Assembly (NCBI GenBank): GCA_031761875.1
Contig: CP134492.1
Coordinates: forward strand, 372,001-436,000
Length of the DNA stretch: 64,000 nucleotides
Origin: Bacillaceae bacterium IKA-2
GTDB taxonomy: Bacteria; Bacillota; Bacilli; Bacillales; Anaerobacillaceae
Reading direction: 5' to 3'
Shown: positions 44,069 to 54,077 of the stretch, piece by piece
Position numbering within the stretch: position 1 is the first letter of the stretch
Layout of the letters: each line of letters begins with the position of its first letter
Translations under genes and position numbers: made by a program
The notes under the pieces: generated by a model
Told to the model about the DNA's origin: nothing
What the model saw: the letters and a program-made list of their open reading frames with translations, nothing else
The model's database searches: none

Positions 44069-45184
44069 ATGAGTATAAAAACTGAGCAAATGGTATTAAA
44101 CATAGGCCCGCAACACCCTAGTACACACGGTGTATTTCGTATTGAGGTAGTCATGGAAGGTGAAATCATTATAGCGGCGAAACCTGTTATTGGTTACTTG
44201 CATCGAGGATCGGAAAAACTCGCCGAAGATTTTCTTTATTCGCAGTTTATTCCGTATACAGATCGCCTTGACTATATGAATGCTATGACGAACAACTATG
44301 TTTATTGCGCTTCTGTAGAAAAGTTAATGGGAATCGAAACTGAAATCCCAGAACGTGCAGAGTATCTTCGTGTTATTACGATGGAATTAAACCGAGTTGC
44401 TAGTCATCTTGTTTGGTGGGGAACTTACCTGCTAGATATTGGCGCATTAAGTCCATTTATTTACGCCTTCCGTGATCGTGAAACAATTCTTGACCTTTTA
44501 AATGAAATAAGTGGGGCAAGAATGACGTTTAACTACATGCGAATCGGTGGAGTGAAGTGGGATGCACCTGAGGGTTGGGTTACAAAGGTAAAGGAAACAT
44601 TAAAATCACTTCGTGAAAACATTGAAGAGTTTGAGGTTCTTGTGACAGGGAACGAAATTTTCCAAATGAGAACAAAAGGTGTTGGCCATATTTCCAAAGA
44701 AGACGCAATCAATTGGGGACTTTCAGGTCCAATTTTACGTGGTAGTGGCGTCAAGTTTGATTTGCGTAAAGATCAACCATATTCGATCTATGATCGTTTT
44801 GATTTTGATGTTCCAACAAGTGATAGAGGAGACTGCTTCGGTCGTTATGAAGTAAGACTCGAGGAAATGCGTCAAGCATTGCGCATTGTTGAGCAAGCAT
44901 GTGATCAAATTACTGAAGGACCGATCATTCATAAAAAAGGTCAGCGATTGATGATGATTAAACCACCAGCTGGAGAATCATATTTCCGCTGTGAATCTTC
45001 AAAAGGTGAAATCGGAGTTTATGTAATAAGTAACGGTAAAAACAAGCCTTATCGTGTCAAGCTACGTCGGCCATCATTTGTAAATACAGAAATTTTGGCT
45101 AGTTTACTTAAAGGCAGAAATATTGCTGACTTAGTAGCGATATTCGGAAGTCTGGACGTCGTACTCGGGGAGGTCGATGGATAA
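44069..45184 (+). CDS. nuoD: NADH-quinone oxidoreductase subunit D
   Basis: A 371-residue 49-kDa subunit that with NuoB forms the quinone pocket. NIGPQHPSTHGVFR (near the start) holds the quinone-site His, and the C-terminal region KAPSF-type block reads VKLRRPSFVNTEILASLLKG. ATG 44069 follows AGGGGGTGA with better spacing than the TTG directly before it. Overlaps nuoH by one base. Confidence 0.96.
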   Translation: MSIKTEQMVLNIGPQHPSTHGVFRIEVVMEGEIIIAAKPVIGYLHRGSEKLAEDFLYSQFIPYTDRLDYMNAMTNNYVYCASVEKLMGIETEIPERAEYLRVITMELNRVASHLVWWGTYLLDIGALSPFIYAFRDRETILDLLNEISGARMTFNYMRIGGVKWDAPEGWVTKVKETLKSLRENIEEFEVLVTGNEIFQMRTKGVGHISKEDAINWGLSGPILRGSGVKFDLRKDQPYSIYDRFDFDVPTSDRGDCFGRYEVRLEEMRQALRIVEQACDQITEGPIIHKKGQRLMMIKPPAGESYFRCESSKGEIGVYVISNGKNKPYRVKLRRPSFVNTEILASLLKGRNIADLVAIFGSLDVVLGEVDG

Positions 45185-46140
45185 TGGATAGTCTTCTATC
45201 AATCGTTATCTATGGTGTCATGTCATTATCGTTTATGCTCGTTGGGGTAATGTACGCCATTTACTTTGAGCGAAAAGTTATCGGCTATATGCAAGTTCGT
45301 ATTGGTCCAAACCGACACGGTCCCTGGGGTTTATTACAAACGTTAGCAGATGTAATGAAGCTTTTAATGAAAGAAGATATTATTCCAACAAAAGTAGACC
45401 GCCCGATCTTTTTAATTGCTCCGGTCATTGCCTTTGCACCAGCATTTATGATTTTTGCGGCGATTTCTTGGAGTGAAAATATCCCTGGCGCAGACTTAAA
45501 TATTGGGGTTCTTTATATCGTCGGTATTTCTTCAATTACAACAATTGGAGTTTTAATGGGTGGTTGGAGTTCTAATAATAAGTACTCACTTATGGGAGCA
45601 ATGCGTTCGATTGCTCAAATGATTAGTTATGAAATCCCGCTTGTCTTAGCAATTATCGGGGTTGTTCTTTTAGCTGGATCATTAAACTTGCGAGACATTG
45701 TATTTGCTCAACAAGAAGGTCTTTGGTTTATTATTCCACAATTTTTTGGTTTTATTATTTTTATGATTGCTTCTATTGCTGAATTGAACAGGTCTCCTTT
45801 TGACTTGCCTGAAGCAGAAAGTGAACTTGTTAGTGGCTATCATACAGAATATACCGGATTTAGAATGGCGTTTTTCTTCCTTGCAGAATATGTATACGCA
45901 ATTGCAATTTCAGCTATTGCAACGACATTATTCCTTGGCGGTTGGCTAGGACCAGTTTTACCAGGTATTGTATGGTTCTTCCTAAAAATGGCTTTGTTTA
46001 TGTTTGTATGGTTTTGGCTACGTGCAACTTTGCCACGTGTCAGAGTGGACCAGTTAATGGCCTTTGGATGGAAGGTTTTAATACCACTTGCACTTCTTAA
46101 CATTGTCATTACGGCAGTGATAAAAGTATGGATGGGGTGA
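45184..46140 (+). CDS. nuoH: NADH-quinone oxidoreductase subunit H
   Basis: A 318-residue membrane subunit with about eight helices joining the hydrophilic arm to the proton pumps. ERKVIGYMQVRIGPNRHGP (residues 29-47) and ELNRSPFDLPEAESELVSGY (about 200-219) line the quinone channel and E-channel. Complete. Confidence 0.96.
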   Translation: MDSLLSIVIYGVMSLSFMLVGVMYAIYFERKVIGYMQVRIGPNRHGPWGLLQTLADVMKLLMKEDIIPTKVDRPIFLIAPVIAFAPAFMIFAAISWSENIPGADLNIGVLYIVGISSITTIGVLMGGWSSNNKYSLMGAMRSIAQMISYEIPLVLAIIGVVLLAGSLNLRDIVFAQQEGLWFIIPQFFGFIIFMIASIAELNRSPFDLPEAESELVSGYHTEYTGFRMAFFFLAEYVYAIAISAIATTLFLGGWLGPVLPGIVWFFLKMALFMFVWFWLRATLPRVRVDQLMAFGWKVLIPLALLNIVITAVIKVWMG

Positions 46141-46145
46141 TATAG

Positions 46146-46727
46146 ATGTTTAGACTATTAAAAGGTTTCGGTATTACGCTGAAATACTTCGGAAAAGAAA
46201 AGGTAACCATCCAATACCCTGAAGAAAAACCTGACACACCTGATCGTTTTCGAGGGATTCAACGCTTTTTTCCAGATTTATGCATTGTCTGTAACATGTG
46301 TGTCAATGTATGCCCAACAGACGTTATTACGCTCACAGGAAAGCCACATCCTGATAATCCAAAGAAAAAAATCATAGATACGTATAACATTGATTTTCAA
46401 GGTTGTATTTTATGTGATTTTTGTACAGAAGTTTGTCCAACGGATGCAATTGTCATGACAGCGAAGTACGATAATCTTGCTGATTATGTTCGTACTCGTA
46501 ACCCTGATCATGAATTTACCGATGGTCCGATGTTTAAGGACATGGAATGGCTTACAAATAATGAAGTTTATGGAAACTATGTAATCACAGAAGAAGATGA
46601 AAAAATAAAAGTAGAAAAAAAATCAATACAGAAATTGGCAGCAAAACCTGCCGCGAAGGCTGTTGCTAAAGCTGAACCTAAAGTCGAAGCAAAAGCGGAC
46701 GATAAAGAGCGAGGTGAAGAAAAGTGA
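46146..46727 (+). CDS. nuoI: NADH-quinone oxidoreductase subunit I
   Basis: A 193-residue ferredoxin-like subunit with two [4Fe-4S] clusters: Cys46, 49, 52, 56 (LCIVCNMCVNVCP) and Cys87, 90, 93, 97 (GCILCDFCTEVCP). The last 40 residues are a Lys/Ala-rich tail (KLAAKPAAKAVAKAEPKVEA), an unusual extension. With no nuoEFG in the operon this arm is where electrons would enter. Ends overlapping nuoJ. Confidence 0.95.
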   Translation: MFRLLKGFGITLKYFGKEKVTIQYPEEKPDTPDRFRGIQRFFPDLCIVCNMCVNVCPTDVITLTGKPHPDNPKKKIIDTYNIDFQGCILCDFCTEVCPTDAIVMTAKYDNLADYVRTRNPDHEFTDGPMFKDMEWLTNNEVYGNYVITEEDEKIKVEKKSIQKLAAKPAAKAVAKAEPKVEAKADDKERGEEK

Positions 46728-47221
46728 ATATAGAGTTAATTATTTTTCTGATCATCGCGATTATTTCCATCTCTGGTTCTGTTCTTGTGATTATCTTAAA
46801 AAAGATTGCCCATCGAGTGTTAAGTATGGCAGGTGTGTTTTTCGCAGTCGCATGCCTTTACTTTTTACTTCGAGCTGAATTTATTGGGATTGTTCAAATC
46901 ATGGTATACGTTGGCGCACTTTCAATTTTATTCGTCTTCGGTATGATGATGACGGACCATAAATCAGTATCGTTTGGACCTGAAAGATCTAAAGGTCATA
47001 AAATGGTAAGTTTGGTAGGGGTTGCTGTACTACTTTTCTTAATGCTTCGAGGTATTTTCACTTTAGACGTACCTGGAGGACAAGAACACTACATTGGTAG
47101 TGCAGAATTAATCGGCTTGGATCTATACGGAAATTATGTCATCGCGTTCCAAGGTGCAGGTGTTCTATTACTTGCAGCTTTAGTAGGAGCCATTGTATTG
47201 GCACGAAAGGAGGCCGAATAG
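46724..47221 (+). CDS. nuoJ: NADH-quinone oxidoreductase subunit J
   Basis: A 165-residue membrane subunit with about five helices; [20 protein letters not shown] (about 55-74) is the family signature in helix 3. GTG start at 46724 overlaps the nuoI stop, with AGGTGAAGAAAA upstream. Confidence 0.94.
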   Translation: MNIELIIFLIIAIISISGSVLVIILKKIAHRVLSMAGVFFAVACLYFLLRAEFIGIVQIMVYVGALSILFVFGMMMTDHKSVSFGPERSKGHKMVSLVGVAVLLFLMLRGIFTLDVPGGQEHYIGSAELIGLDLYGNYVIAFQGAGVLLLAALVGAIVLARKEAE

Positions 47222-47222
47222 A

Positions 47223-47531
47223 ATGGTACCAATAACGTTATTTCTTGCCTTAGCAGCTGTGCTATTTTGTATCGGCTTGTATGGTGTACTTACGAGAAGG
47301 CATCTAGTAATTGTTCTTGTTTCAGTAGAGTTAATGCTGAACGCGGTCAATATTAACTTAGTAGCATTCTCTAGCATTGGACCATATGCCAATATTACAG
47401 GGCAAGTATTTACTATATTCGTGATAACAGTAGCTGCCGCTGAAGCAGCAGTAGGTTTAGCGATTTTAATTGCTTTGTATCGTAATCGAAAATCAATTGA
47501 TGTCATTAAACAAGACCTTATGCGATGGTAA
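47223..47531 (+). CDS. nuoK: NADH-quinone oxidoreductase subunit K
   Basis: A 102-residue three-helix subunit. Conserved Glu in [17 protein letters not shown] (helix 2) and Glu in [17 protein letters not shown] (helix 3) carry protons. ATG 47223 follows AAAGGAGGCC and gives the family length; the frame is open further upstream but that stretch overlaps nuoJ. Confidence 0.95.
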   Translation: MVPITLFLALAAVLFCIGLYGVLTRRHLVIVLVSVELMLNAVNINLVAFSSIGPYANITGQVFTIFVITVAAAEAAVGLAILIALYRNRKSIDVIKQDLMRW

Positions 47532-47574
47532 GGGTATATATAGTTAGTTTACTAAAAGAGGAAAAGGTGATGGT

Positions 47575-49464
47575 ATGATACAATTTGCCTGGATAATACC
47601 GGTCTTCCCACTCTTAGCCTTCGTGTTGCTTTTACTTTTTGGAAGAATGCTGAAAGAAAGAGCGGCTTACGTCGGAATTATTGCATTGGCTGCTTCATTC
47701 GGGATGTCAGTTGTCGTCCTATTCGAAAGAATCGGTGGGGAAGGTTATAAGTATGTTGTAAGGTGGCTCACTTTTGGTGAACACACGCTTACAATGGGAT
47801 ACGAAGTAACGGCATTAAATGCAATGATGTTAATTGTTGTTACAACAGTCAGTTTACTCGTTCATTTATTTTCCATGCAATATATGCATGGTGATGATCG
47901 TTTTCCAGTGTTTTACGCTTATTTAGGATTATTCTCATTTTCAATGTTAGGACTTGTTTTGTCGCCTAACATTCTGCAACTCTTTATTTTCTGGGAGTTA
48001 GTTGGTGTATGTTCATTCTTATTAGTTGGTTTCTGGTTCTTCAAGCCCGAAGCAGCAGCTGCTGCAAAAAAGGCATTCTTAACGACGAGAATCGGTGATG
48101 TTGGCTTATTGATTGGTATTATACTAATCTTTATTCACACAGGCTCATTTGAATATGCAACGATTTTTGCTGCAGTTGAAAATGGATTAGTTGAGCAATC
48201 AATGATTACAATAATTGCTCTTGCAGTTTTCTTAGGGGCAGTTGGTAAAAGTGCTCAATTTCCACTTCATGTCTGGTTACCAGATGCGATGGAAGGTCCA
48301 ACACCAGTTTCAGCATTAATCCACGCAGCTACGATGGTAGCAGCAGGGGTGTACTTAGTTGGAGTTATGTATCCTGTATTTTTAGCTTCACCAACAGCCA
48401 TGACAGTGGTTGCCTATACAGGTGCAATTACAGCAATTTTTGCGGCATCAATTGCCTTAGTTCAAACAGATATTAAGCGAGTTCTCGCTTATTCAACAGT
48501 CAGTCAGTTAGGATTTATGATTTTAGCATTAGGTACTCTTGGCTATGTGGCTGGTTTATTCCACTTAATGACTCACGCATTTTTTAAAGCATTGCTCTTC
48601 TTAGGAGCAGGTAGTGTTATTTACGGAATGCACCATCGTCAAGATATGAAGGACATGGGTGGTCTTTGGTGGAAAATGAAAATTACCGCAGTAACATTTT
48701 TAATTGGAACACTAGCAATTGCAGGTGTACCACCATTTGCTGGTTTCTGGAGTAAGGAAATCATTTTAGCTGCAGTTTTTTACAATGGTGATCCATTATT
48801 ATTTGCTATTGTTTCTATTACAGCAGCAATGACGGCATTCTATATGTTCCGTTTGTTCTTCAAAATATTCACTGGTACATATCGTGGCAGTGATAACTTA
48901 GAAGCTGGCGAAAAACATCATGAGCCTCATGAAAGCGCGCTTCCGATGACGATCCCGCTAATCGTATTAGCTGTTCTTGCAATTTTTGCAGGTTTTGTTA
49001 ATACACCAATTTTTGGGTATGGTCTTGAAACGTTCTTAACAGAGGGTTTAAATGTTGGTCAGCAAGCTCACGGTGAAACATGGTTAATTTTTTACTCAAT
49101 CGTCGTTGCCGGGCTAGGTATTTTACTTGCTTACCTAATCTACTTTAAAGGAACGATTTCTGAGAGCTTTTTCCCAAATAAGTTTTCTGGAGTGCATAAA
49201 TTACTACTGAACAAATATTACGTGGATGAACTTTACGCAGTAGTATTTGTACGTCCAGTAGTGAACCTTGGTAAATTCCTTTGGGGGATTGATCGCTTTA
49301 TTATTGATGGTATGGTTAACGTCGTTGGCTACGTTGCTAAAGGAACGGGTTATGTTATTAGCAGAAGGCACACTGGACAATTGCAAACTTACGGTTTAGT
49401 TTCAGTCGTCGGTGGAATTGCAGTAATGGTTCTCGCCTATGCATTAAGGGGGTATTTCGGATGA
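47575..49464 (+). CDS. nuoL: NADH-quinone oxidoreductase subunit L
   Basis: A 629-residue antiporter-like pump subunit, with about 16 helices and the long lateral helix at its C-terminal end. FWELVGVCSFLLVGFWF, WLPDAMEGPTPVSALIHAATMVAAG and the Lys in VQTDIKRVLAYSTVSQLGFM are typical. Complete; overlaps nuoM by four bases. Confidence 0.96.
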   Translation: MIQFAWIIPVFPLLAFVLLLLFGRMLKERAAYVGIIALAASFGMSVVVLFERIGGEGYKYVVRWLTFGEHTLTMGYEVTALNAMMLIVVTTVSLLVHLFSMQYMHGDDRFPVFYAYLGLFSFSMLGLVLSPNILQLFIFWELVGVCSFLLVGFWFFKPEAAAAAKKAFLTTRIGDVGLLIGIILIFIHTGSFEYATIFAAVENGLVEQSMITIIALAVFLGAVGKSAQFPLHVWLPDAMEGPTPVSALIHAATMVAAGVYLVGVMYPVFLASPTAMTVVAYTGAITAIFAASIALVQTDIKRVLAYSTVSQLGFMILALGTLGYVAGLFHLMTHAFFKALLFLGAGSVIYGMHHRQDMKDMGGLWWKMKITAVTFLIGTLAIAGVPPFAGFWSKEIILAAVFYNGDPLLFAIVSITAAMTAFYMFRLFFKIFTGTYRGSDNLEAGEKHHEPHESALPMTIPLIVLAVLAIFAGFVNTPIFGYGLETFLTEGLNVGQQAHGETWLIFYSIVVAGLGILLAYLIYFKGTISESFFPNKFSGVHKLLLNKYYVDELYAVVFVRPVVNLGKFLWGIDRFIIDGMVNVVGYVAKGTGYVISRRHTGQLQTYGLVSVVGGIAVMVLAYALRGYFG

Positions 49465-50984
49465 TCCCAAATATATTAAGTTTACTCGTTTTTTTACCAT
49501 TACTCGGTGCGTTAATTATTCTAACAATACCTAATGAGCACAAAAACGTGATTCGGACAATTGCAAGTGTCGTCTCATTTGCAACGATCATTGTTTCGCT
49601 TTTTGTCTGGAATGGATTTAATCGTGGGTTTACAGGAATGCAATTTTCTGAAAACTACACATGGATTGATTTAGGTTTTGTACAATTTAGTTATGATCTT
49701 GGTGTCGACGGTCTTTCAATGCCACTGCTAGTCTTGACAACAATTGTTACATTTCTAGGAATTATTGCATCAGTGACAATTAAAGAACGTGTCAAAGAAT
49801 ACTTTGTTTGGATACTAATTTTACTAACAGGGATGTTAGGTGTATTTGTAGCACTAGACATGTTCCTATTCTTCTTGTTCTTCGAGCTAACACTTATTCC
49901 AATGTTTTTTGTCATCGGAATATGGGGTGGAAAAGAACGAGAGTACGCCGCTTTCAAGTTTTTACTGTATATGGGACTTGGTAGTGCGGTGATGTTAATT
50001 GGTTTCTTCGCGATGTTCTATCAAGGAGCAGTAGCAGAGGAAGCGACACTTAACTTCATACGGTTAGCTGAGATTTATGCAAATCCAGCAAACGCTGAAG
50101 TAATATCTAACGCCTTTAGAGCAGGTTTATTCCTAACGTTATTTGTTGCTTTTGCGGTAAAATTACCAATTTTTCCTTTCCATACTTGGTTACCAGATGC
50201 TCACGTTCAAGCACCAACTGCAGCTAGTATGATTTTAGCTGGTGTTTTGTTAAAAATGGGTGCATACGGATTACTTCGAGTTGGATTTGGGATATTACCA
50301 GATCAAGCGGCTAACTTTGCATCACTACTTGTTATCTTAGGGGTAGTCAACATCATTTATGGTGCGCTACTTGCCCTTGTTCAAACAGATTTAAAGAAAC
50401 TTGTTGCGTATTCGAGTATTTCTCACATGGGTATCGTCCTACTTGGGGCAGCATCAGTGACAACTCAAGGAATGCAGGGAGCTATCTTCCAATTAGTCTC
50501 TCACGGTTTTATCGCGGCACTGCTATTCTTTATGGTAGGTGCGATATACGAGAGGACGCATACACGAATGATCGCCGACTTAGGTGGGCTTTCAAAAACA
50601 ATTCCGATTTTATCTGGATTTTTACTGGCAGCAGCAATGGCTTCAGTTGGACTCCCGGGTATGTCTGGATTCGTCAGTGAGCTACTCGCGTTTATGGGTA
50701 TTTTTGGAGCACCTCCTGAATTCATTCCAGCGGCTCAAACTATCGCTGTCGTTGGTGCGCTAGGGATTATCCTTACCGCGGCTTATCTATTGTGGGCAAT
50801 GCAAAGAACGATATTTGGTCCACTACATCAGTCGCAAGCGCACTTAGAAGATGCACGTCCAATTGAGTATATTCCAATGGTTTGTTTACTTGGCCTGACG
50901 ATTTTAATTGGGGTTTATCCAGCGATTTTAGGTGACGTTATTAATACTACAGTTATCGACCTTGTGTCGAGGATAGGGGGTTAA
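49461..50984 (+). CDS. nuoM: NADH-quinone oxidoreductase subunit M
   Basis: A 507-residue antiporter-like pump subunit with about 14 helices. FFFELTLIPMFFVIGIWG (key Glu), FHTWLPDAHVQAPTAASMILA and VQTDLKKLVAYSSISHMG are intact. Start ATG overlaps the nuoL stop (ATGA). Confidence 0.96.
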   Translation: MIPNILSLLVFLPLLGALIILTIPNEHKNVIRTIASVVSFATIIVSLFVWNGFNRGFTGMQFSENYTWIDLGFVQFSYDLGVDGLSMPLLVLTTIVTFLGIIASVTIKERVKEYFVWILILLTGMLGVFVALDMFLFFLFFELTLIPMFFVIGIWGGKEREYAAFKFLLYMGLGSAVMLIGFFAMFYQGAVAEEATLNFIRLAEIYANPANAEVISNAFRAGLFLTLFVAFAVKLPIFPFHTWLPDAHVQAPTAASMILAGVLLKMGAYGLLRVGFGILPDQAANFASLLVILGVVNIIYGALLALVQTDLKKLVAYSSISHMGIVLLGAASVTTQGMQGAIFQLVSHGFIAALLFFMVGAIYERTHTRMIADLGGLSKTIPILSGFLLAAAMASVGLPGMSGFVSELLAFMGIFGAPPEFIPAAQTIAVVGALGIILTAAYLLWAMQRTIFGPLHQSQAHLEDARPIEYIPMVCLLGLTILIGVYPAILGDVINTTVIDLVSRIGG

Positions 50985-50989
50985 AGACA

Positions 50990-52444
50990 ATGACAGCATT
51001 TAACGCAGACTGGTCTTTAATGACTCCGGAGATAGTGTTATTAGTTTTAGCATTAACAGTATTTACAATTGATTTTACAACAGGTATTAAAGGTAAAAAG
51101 CCTTTTATTGGGATCCTAAGTGTAATCTCGCTTATCATTACAATTGCCTTAGTGATCATTTTTAATCAAACTTCTGGGCAAATTGGACATACGTTTATCG
51201 TAGATCCATTCGCGATGTTATTTAAGGTTGTTATTTTAATTGGAGTCGCTCTGGTTATTATCAACTCTATGTCTTACATGGATAAGAATGAAGATATGTA
51301 TCAAGGCGAACTATACTCAATGTTACTTTTTGCAGCGCTCGGTGCCATGTTAATGGTATCATCTGCAGATCTAATTACGTTATTTATCGGACTTGAGATC
51401 CTAAGTATTTCATCATACTGTTTAGCAGGTTTCCGTAAATTTCAAGCTAAATCTTCAGAATCGGCACTTAAGTATGTGGTATTAGGGGGAACAGCTTCAG
51501 CGTTCATCCTTTATGGTATGTCATTTTTGTACGGATTAACTGGTTCTACGAGTTTAGTGGAAATTGGCGCGGCAATGGGGCCTTTATATGATCAGTATCC
51601 ATATCTGATTATTATGTCACTATTCTTCATAATCGCCGGTTTTGGTTTCAAAATTTCAATCGTCCCATTTCACATGTGGGCTCCAGACGTTTACGAAGGA
51701 GCACCAACGCCAATTACTGGGTTTTTGGCAACTGTTTCAAAGATTGCTGGATTTGCGATCCTGCTGCGAATTTTATTTGTAGGATTTGGTCCAATTTATC
51801 AAGAGTGGTTCTTCATTATTGCGGTAATCGCAGCGTTAACAATGATTGTAGGTAACGTAGTTGCCCTCGTTCAATCAAATGTAAAACGCCTTATGGCCTA
51901 CTCAGGTATTGCGCAAGCAGGTTACTTGCTAGTGCCAGTTGCAGCATTACTACACATCAATATTACGATGAGCATGATCGTCTATTATGCACTAGCTTAT
52001 GTATTTATGACGCTAGGAGCATTCGCGATTATCTCACACGTAACTGAAGATGCTAAGAATGAAGATTTATCAAGCTTTGCTGGTCTTCATAAACGTTCAC
52101 CGTTTTTAGCTCATACAATGACCGTCTTTTTACTATCAAGTGCCGGTCTACCACTTACCGCTGGTTTCGTAGGTAAGATCTATATTTTCCTTGGTGTTAT
52201 CACAAGTCAAATGTACTGGTTGGGGATAGTGATGATCGTAACAAGCACGATTTCATTCTTCTACTATTTTGCAATCATCAAACAAATGTACATGCGTGAT
52301 CCAAAGGAAGAAAATAGCGAGTTAAAAACACCTACAAGTATTTCAGTAGTCGTGATTATTTCCGTTGTCGGTACGATTGGTTTAGCATTGTTTGCAAACA
52401 TGCTAACAAATTACATGAACGGGTTAACCTGGTTTATCCTTTAG
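50990..52444 (+). CDS. nuoN: NADH-quinone oxidoreductase subunit N
   Basis: A 484-residue antiporter-like pump subunit with about 14 helices and the conserved FHMWAPDVYEGAPTPITGF and VQSNVKRLMAYSGIAQAGY blocks. Last gene of the operon, 5 bp after nuoM; a strong terminator follows. Confidence 0.96.
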   Translation: MTAFNADWSLMTPEIVLLVLALTVFTIDFTTGIKGKKPFIGILSVISLIITIALVIIFNQTSGQIGHTFIVDPFAMLFKVVILIGVALVIINSMSYMDKNEDMYQGELYSMLLFAALGAMLMVSSADLITLFIGLEILSISSYCLAGFRKFQAKSSESALKYVVLGGTASAFILYGMSFLYGLTGSTSLVEIGAAMGPLYDQYPYLIIMSLFFIIAGFGFKISIVPFHMWAPDVYEGAPTPITGFLATVSKIAGFAILLRILFVGFGPIYQEWFFIIAVIAALTMIVGNVVALVQSNVKRLMAYSGIAQAGYLLVPVAALLHINITMSMIVYYALAYVFMTLGAFAIISHVTEDAKNEDLSSFAGLHKRSPFLAHTMTVFLLSSAGLPLTAGFVGKIYIFLGVITSQMYWLGIVMIVTSTISFFYYFAIIKQMYMRDPKEENSELKTPTSISVVVIISVVGTIGLALFANMLTNYMNGLTWFIL

Positions 52445-52463
52445 TTTAACCATTTCAATACAG

Positions 52464-52498
52464 TAAACCTGCTAGGAATAATTCCTAGCAGGTTTTTT
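52464..52498 (+). terminator. terminator of the nuo operon
   Basis: AACCTGCTAGGAAT (52466-52479) pairs with ATTCCTAGCAGGTT (52481-52494), with a tight loop in practice, followed by TTTTTT. Confidence 0.95.
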
Positions 52499-52513
52499 GT
52501 GTTGTCTTTTAAA

Positions 52514-52629
52514 GTGACTGACACCATGTGGAAACTTCACATGGTGTCAGTCACCTTTCATCAAGTTTGTGAAAATAAAAGCGTGTGCTTATCGTATTCT
52601 TGATCGAAATTCACAAGGTGTCAGGCACC
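52514..52629. repeat. REP-like palindrome pair after nuoN
   Basis: GTGACTGACACCATGTG (52514-52530) pairs perfectly with 52538-52554 across a 7-base loop; each arm is itself a CACATGGTGTCAGTCAC copy. A further single core GGTGTCAGGCACC is at 52617-52629. The rest of the 445-bp nuoN-ywzB gap shows no gene. Confidence 0.88.
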
Positions 52630-52889
52630 AAAAGTGGACGCTACTTTACGGCAACGAACCAATCCTACTGAGAAATGGATAGTTATTCCAACAAATTAAA
52701 ATTTAAAGGGATGGATTTTTTCGTTGAGATTCGTTATTATAGAGACTGTGCCCTTTTCTATAAGGAATTATTCAAAAAAGTGGTAAGATCCAAACAATTA
52801 TTTTAAAGAGTTACACGAAAAAGGTGCTGTCATTAGTTTTGGCTACAATTAGCCTACTTAGGGCAACTGGAATAAGGAGATGACTACAT

Positions 52890-53123
52890 ATGCTTGAACC
52901 ATTCGGGCAGCAAGCCCTAGTCTCGATCCTAGTTAATATTATGTTCATCACCATTATTTGGTGGGCCCTTCAAGCGTTTCGTTTTGAAGTCCTTGTAAAA
53001 AATCCAAAAGGACCTCATGGGCTCGTTTTAAAAATCGTTATAACAATTGCTTTAACTCATTTAGTAAGTAGCTTTTTCTTAGATTATTTAAACTGGTCAA
53101 AAATGCTACGCTTTCTTTTTTAA
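52890..53123 (+). CDS. ywzB: DUF1146 family membrane protein YwzB
   Basis: A 77-residue integral membrane protein of the DUF1146 family (YwzB), with two transmembrane helices (about 9-29 and 48-67) and a central WWALQAFRFE motif. Function is unknown; it sits between the respiratory operons and ywmB-murA as in B. subtilis. ATG follows TAAGGAGATGA. Confidence 0.9.
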   Translation: MLEPFGQQALVSILVNIMFITIIWWALQAFRFEVLVKNPKGPHGLVLKIVITIALTHLVSSFFLDYLNWSKMLRFLF

Positions 53124-53261
53124 GCGTAAAAAAAAGTTATCCAATACTTACCACATTTTTTGTCGACTTTTATCTATAACTTCCATGTATTTAAACACCC
53201 TAACTGGTAAAAATGCTAGTAAGAAGAGTTCGATGAATCGGACGTTAGGGGAGATAAAAAA

Positions 53262-54044
53262 ATGGGGAATAGATACAGTAGACAGAAATTACAGATTATT
53301 TTTTACTGCGTGATTATCTTTTTTTTATTCGTTGGATTAAGCACTCGTTCAGAAGCAACGGGTGATGAACCTTTAGCTGAGCTATCAAAAATGACTGAAG
53401 TAATGGGCAAGCAAGGTATCGAGATGACAAATTGGACCATTTACACAAGGGAGCATTTAAATAACTGGGAAAGTTTAGATGCAACTAAAGATGAATTAGC
53501 CTTAATTCAAAACAAGACAACGGATTTTAAATGGGAACTTGAACCGGCGAACGATCAACGTGGTCAAAACAAGACAGTAGCTACAAAAGACCATCTTGAA
53601 CTAGGGATAACAGAAACGCTAACCTACATTGCATACCCTCACAACGACAAATTCCATTCGTATCTTATTTATGAAGTTCAAGGTAATCATTATTCTAAAG
53701 ACATGAATCAGGTTCTTTCCCCAATCATCGTACCTAGGCTTGAAGACTTATTTCTTACTAATTCGACAATTTTCACTTGTACAAAAGGAACTGTCAGTGA
53801 TAAACTAAATCTCGATTTAGAACAACAGTCAGATGAAATATTGGCTCAATTTTCAGCTCAAAAAATCGAGTTTTTAAAAGAAGAAACGTTCATTTCTGTT
53901 TCTGCATACACTAATATATGGAATAATTCAATCATAAGCAGCAATGAAAAAATGAATTTACAAGTTGCGATTAGAGCTAATCAGGATTTGGGCGGTCAAA
54001 CAACCATCACAATTGGAACACCAATAATAACGTCTGAATATTAA
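53262..54044 (+). CDS. ywmB: YwmB family secreted protein
   Basis: A 260-residue protein with an N-terminal signal or anchor (about 9-30), in the YwmB (TATA-box-binding-like fold) family, directly upstream of murA as in B. subtilis. LELGITETLTYIAYPHNDKFHSYLIYEVQG is the most family-like segment (about residues 112-142). Function unknown; expected extracellular. ATG follows TAGGGGAG. Confidence 0.87.
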   Translation: MGNRYSRQKLQIIFYCVIIFFLFVGLSTRSEATGDEPLAELSKMTEVMGKQGIEMTNWTIYTREHLNNWESLDATKDELALIQNKTTDFKWELEPANDQRGQNKTVATKDHLELGITETLTYIAYPHNDKFHSYLIYEVQGNHYSKDMNQVLSPIIVPRLEDLFLTNSTIFTCTKGTVSDKLNLDLEQQSDEILAQFSAQKIEFLKEETFISVSAYTNIWNNSIISSNEKMNLQVAIRANQDLGGQTTITIGTPIITSEY

Positions 54045-54077
54045 TATAATAGAAATTGATTGTCGGAGGGGAATAAT

